DNA from: Lentisphaeraceae bacterium
GTDB lineage: Bacteria > Verrucomicrobiota > Kiritimatiellia > RFP12 > DVOR01
Direction of reading: 5' to 3'
Assembly (NCBI GenBank): GCA_004555175.1
Contig: SFJE01000006.1
Span: 1 to 64,000 of the forward strand
Length of the DNA: 64,000 nucleotides
Both the position numbers and the translations under genes were made by a program. Positions 62,005 to 64,000 of this stretch are shown piece after piece (positions within the stretch are counted from its first letter, which is position 1; each line of letters opens with the position of its first letter). The notes below the pieces were generated by a model, which searched no databases, was not told the DNA's origin, and saw only the letters and a list, made by a program, of their open reading frames with translations.

Positions 62005-63423
62005 TTAACGCGCTTCCAGGATAATGTAGACTTGAATGAGGCGCGAGAGCGGCAAGAGCAACTCGCGGTAGAGCGCCACCAGCTCTCCGGCCGAGGTCTC
62101 GTCAAGCCCCTCGCGCAGGGCGAAATCGTGGGCGCGCGCCAGGACCTTCTCCTCCACCTCGCGGTTGAGCAGCGCCTGCTCGACGGCCTCGGCCTCACCC
62201 GTCGCCGCCGCCGCGCGGATGGCCGGGGCCAACTCCACGCGCTTGCGGGCAATGACCTTGGTGGCAAAGCGGAAGCGCCGCGCCAAAGCCGCAATTGCCT
62301 CGGTGTCGGCATGGAGGGCACCGCGCGGCTCACTGTCATCGCCCGCCGGGGCCAGACGCGGCACAATCTGCGTCAGGTAAAACCGGCGCAGGGCGCGGGT
62401 CTGCTCGGTGGCATCGCCGGCAGCGAAAGCCTTGGCCAGCGCCTGCGGCTCGATAGGGGCCGCGTGGACGTAGAGCCCCGGGTTCAGGCGGAATTGCCGC
62501 CGCGCCACCAGGGTCCGCACCAAGGTTGAATCAATATCGGCAATCATCGCGCGCAGACTCGAGAGAGCGGTTGTCTCCGAGACCTCCGGCACCGAGGGCT
62601 GGGTGGTGATGGTGTAGGAGCCCAGGACGCGCACCTCGCGGCAGACCGACCGTACAGCCCCGAGAATCGAAGCCAGCGGCTGACCCGAGTTGCCAATCAG
62701 CAACTCCAGATAGAAGGCATACTTCCACCGCTCGCCGAGGATGGGGCGCGACTGAATAAAGGTGAGGTCGATGCGCCTCAGCGGGGTAAGCAGATCCAGC
62801 AAGGTCCCCGGGCGGTCATCAATCGTCACATAGAGCAGCGCATGCGTGGGCGAAAGCGGGGCCGGCGCACCATGGACATCCCCGGGCGTGCGGTTCTCCA
62901 GGCGGAAGAACCGCGTGGTATTCCCCTGCACATCCTGCACGTCGGGCCGCCGCAAGACCAGCCCGTAGCGCGTGGCGGTGGTTTCGCCTGCCACGGCAGC
63001 CAGGGTGGCATCCTCGGCAGCCAAACGCGCGGCCTCGGCCGTGGAAGAGACCGGGCAGAGCGGCACGCCGGGATAAATCCGCGAGAGGGTCTCGCGGCAC
63101 TGCGCCAAGGCCTCGGCCTTCGAGAGGATCTTGGCGATGGGGGTGGTGAGGTCGCGCGTTAGCAAGTGCTGATGCACCGGCACCGCGCGGCACTCCACCG
63201 CCACCAAAGTGGGCGATTGCGCCAACAGGTCCATCACCTCCGTCACCGGGCCCTGCGAGGTGTTTTCGAAGGGCACTACGGCCGCACCCTCGGGGTCTGC
63301 CGCCGCGCGCCGGAAGACCTCCCGGAAATTCGCGCACGGCTCCAACGCCTCCCCCGCCCGCGCCAAACGCGTGGCGGCGCGGTGGGAGAAGGTCTCTTCA
63401 GGGCCCAGGTAATAGAGTGTCAT
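62005..63423 (-). CDS. pheA: Prephenate dehydratase-ACT-chorismate mutase fusion
   Basis: 472 residues. The dehydratase domain comes first (about 1-185): GPEETFSHRAA, VVPFENTSQGPV and GNTTRFFRL, the conserved Thr-Arg-Phe. An ACT domain (about 190-265, ALLYVTIDDRPGTLLDLL) and then a helical chorismate mutase-like domain (about 285-472) follow, with LRAMIADIDSTLVRTLVARRQ-type start and KVLARAHDFALREGLDE near the end. The usual order in E. coli PheA is mutase first. Phenylalanine feedback through the ACT domain is expected. Confidence 0.85.
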   Translation of the reverse strand: MTLYYLGPEETFSHRAATRLARAGEALEPCANFREVFRRAAADPEGAAVVPFENTSQGPVTEVMDLLAQSPTLVAVECRAVPVHQHLLTRDLTTPIAKILSKAEALAQCRETLSRIYPGVPLCPVSSTAEAARLAAEDATLAAVAGETTATRYGLVLRRPDVQDVQGNTTRFFRLENRTPGDVHGAPAPLSPTHALLYVTIDDRPGTLLDLLTPLRRIDLTFIQSRPILGERWKYAFYLELLIGNSGQPLASILGAVRSVCREVRVLGSYTITTQPSVPEVSETTALSSLRAMIADIDSTLVRTLVARRQFRLNPGLYVHAAPIEPQALAKAFAAGDATEQTRALRRFYLTQIVPRLAPAGDDSEPRGALHADTEAIAALARRFRFATKVIARKRVELAPAIRAAAATGEAEAVEQALLNREVEEKVLARAHDFALREGLDETSAGELVALYRELLLPLSRLIQVYIILEAR

Positions 63424-63451
63424 ACGGCCTGCTGCGCCTTCCCTTTACGGC

Positions 63452-64000
63452 TTACTGGCGCGAGGCCACGGCCAGGTCGTGCCACGGCTTGATAGCCTTG
63501 AGGTATTCCCCGAAGGTCGCCGAGGGAATCTGCTGGGCGGCATCGGAGAAGGCGTGCTTGGGGTCGGGGTGCGTCTCGACCAGGAGGCCATCGCAACCGG
63601 CGCCCAACGCCGCGCGCGACAGGGGAATCACCAGCTCAAGCTTGCCGCCGCCATGCGAGGGGTCGGCCACGATCGGCAGGTGGGTCAGGCGCTTGACCGC
63701 CGCCAGCGAGCCAAGGTCCAAGCAGTTACGCGTGATGGTCTCGTAGGTGCGGATGCCGCGCTCGCAGAGGATGACCTGCTTGCAGCCATTAGCCATCAGG
63801 TATTCGGCGCTCTGCAGCCACTCCTCAACGGTGCCGGCCATGCCGCGCTTGAGGATGACCGGCTTGCCGGCCTTGCCCAGACGCTCGAGCAGGTCGTAGT
63901 TCTGCGAGTTGCGCGCGCCCACTTGGAAGACGTCGGTGACATCCATCAGCCCCTCGATCTGGTTCGGACCGGGCACCTCGGTGATGAAGGCGACCTCGGG
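63452..64000 (-). CDS. 3-deoxy-7-phosphoheptulonate synthase, partial
   Basis: At least 183 residues of the C-terminal part; the gene runs off the right edge. It condenses PEP with erythrose 4-phosphate at the head of aromatic synthesis. DVFQVGARNSQNYDLL, PVILKRGMAGT, CERGIRTYE, VADPSHGGGK and VETHPDPKHA mark the type I-beta DAHP synthase. It lies 28 nt before pheA, so it likely starts the operon. The start codon and any regulatory N-terminal domain are outside the window. Confidence 0.93.
   Translation of the reverse strand, partial: PEVAFITEVPGPNQIEGLMDVTDVFQVGARNSQNYDLLERLGKAGKPVILKRGMAGTVEEWLQSAEYLMANGCKQVILCERGIRTYETITRNCLDLGSLAAVKRLTHLPIVADPSHGGGKLELVIPLSRAALGAGCDGLLVETHPDPKHAFSDAAQQIPSATFGEYLKAIKPWHDLAVASRQ

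Overview
The window looks like chromosome from a Gram-negative, high-GC bacterium of the PVC superphylum. My best guess is Kiritimatiellota, Lentisphaerota or Verrucomicrobiota. The grounds are a PEP-CTERM protein with its sorting tail, a Tat-exported sulfatase with a CSPTR site, a Kdo transferase (so LPS), a kelch-mutarotase/sodium symporter fusion, a zinc-ribbon Ser/Thr kinase, and a tricorn-type protease. This placement is inference, because no rRNA gene is present. Promoters read like ordinary sigma-70 sites (TTGACN or TTGCNN, 16-18 nt, TATAAT-like), usually followed by AAGGAG close to the start codon. I saw no prophage, transposase, CRISPR array or recognisable defence system.

Layout. 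1-5.4 kb: a repeat cassette, a secreted papain-like protease, thrS (no TGS domain), infC (TTG start) and a short-chain dehydrogenase. 5.7-8.6 kb: fusA and a small glycogen-binding-domain protein with a Lys/Ala/Pro tail. 8.9-15.9 kb: a tight five-gene operon of an EboB-like TatD hydrolase, Ser/Thr kinase, PyrK, a membrane-anchored DnaJ-type zinc-finger protein and a UbiA prenyltransferase. 16.6-18.6 kb: an ACT protein plus a UPF0210 protein. 19-26 kb (minus): ABC exporter, tricorn protease, panD, recA. 26-30.5 kb (minus): biotin-dependent carboxyltransferase, then rpmE-prfA-djlA. 31-41 kb (plus): rsfS-lysA-secreted unknown, scpB-hemW, a 1135-residue membrane TPR protein, xseA. 41-46 kb: a large glycogen-debranching enzyme and an ImuA/RecA-like ATPase. 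46-50.4 kb (minus): SDR, kelch-symporter, secreted protein. 50.5-56.7 kb: Dabb protein, phosphofructokinase, sulfatase plus secreted partner, PEP-CTERM protein. 57.5-60.1 kb: pyrF, an unknown, waaA. 60.2-64 kb (minus): tRNA-Cys and an amino-acid operon aroF-like, pheA (reversed domain order), proC, proB.

The metabolic content is housekeeping: translation (thrS, infC, fusA, rpmE, prfA, rsfS, tRNA-Cys), pyrimidines (pyrK, pyrF), lysine, aromatic amino acids and proline, pantothenate, glycolysis and glycogen, LPS, and DNA repair. The unusual content is mostly non-coding. Three systems of structured intergenic repeats stand out. (1) A cassette in three copies carries a 22-nt-period hairpin array, a promoter, a ribosome binding site and a start codon leading into a dead stub. 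(2) A family of heptamer (ACAG-core) repeats occurs at eleven intergenic places, often as inverted arms around a GCGCGTTCCGCG-like core, and sometimes supplies the start signals of the next gene. (3) An exact 12 x 22-bp array with a two-unit satellite lies upstream of a phosphofructokinase gene. A separate repeat of about 220 bp occurs twice.
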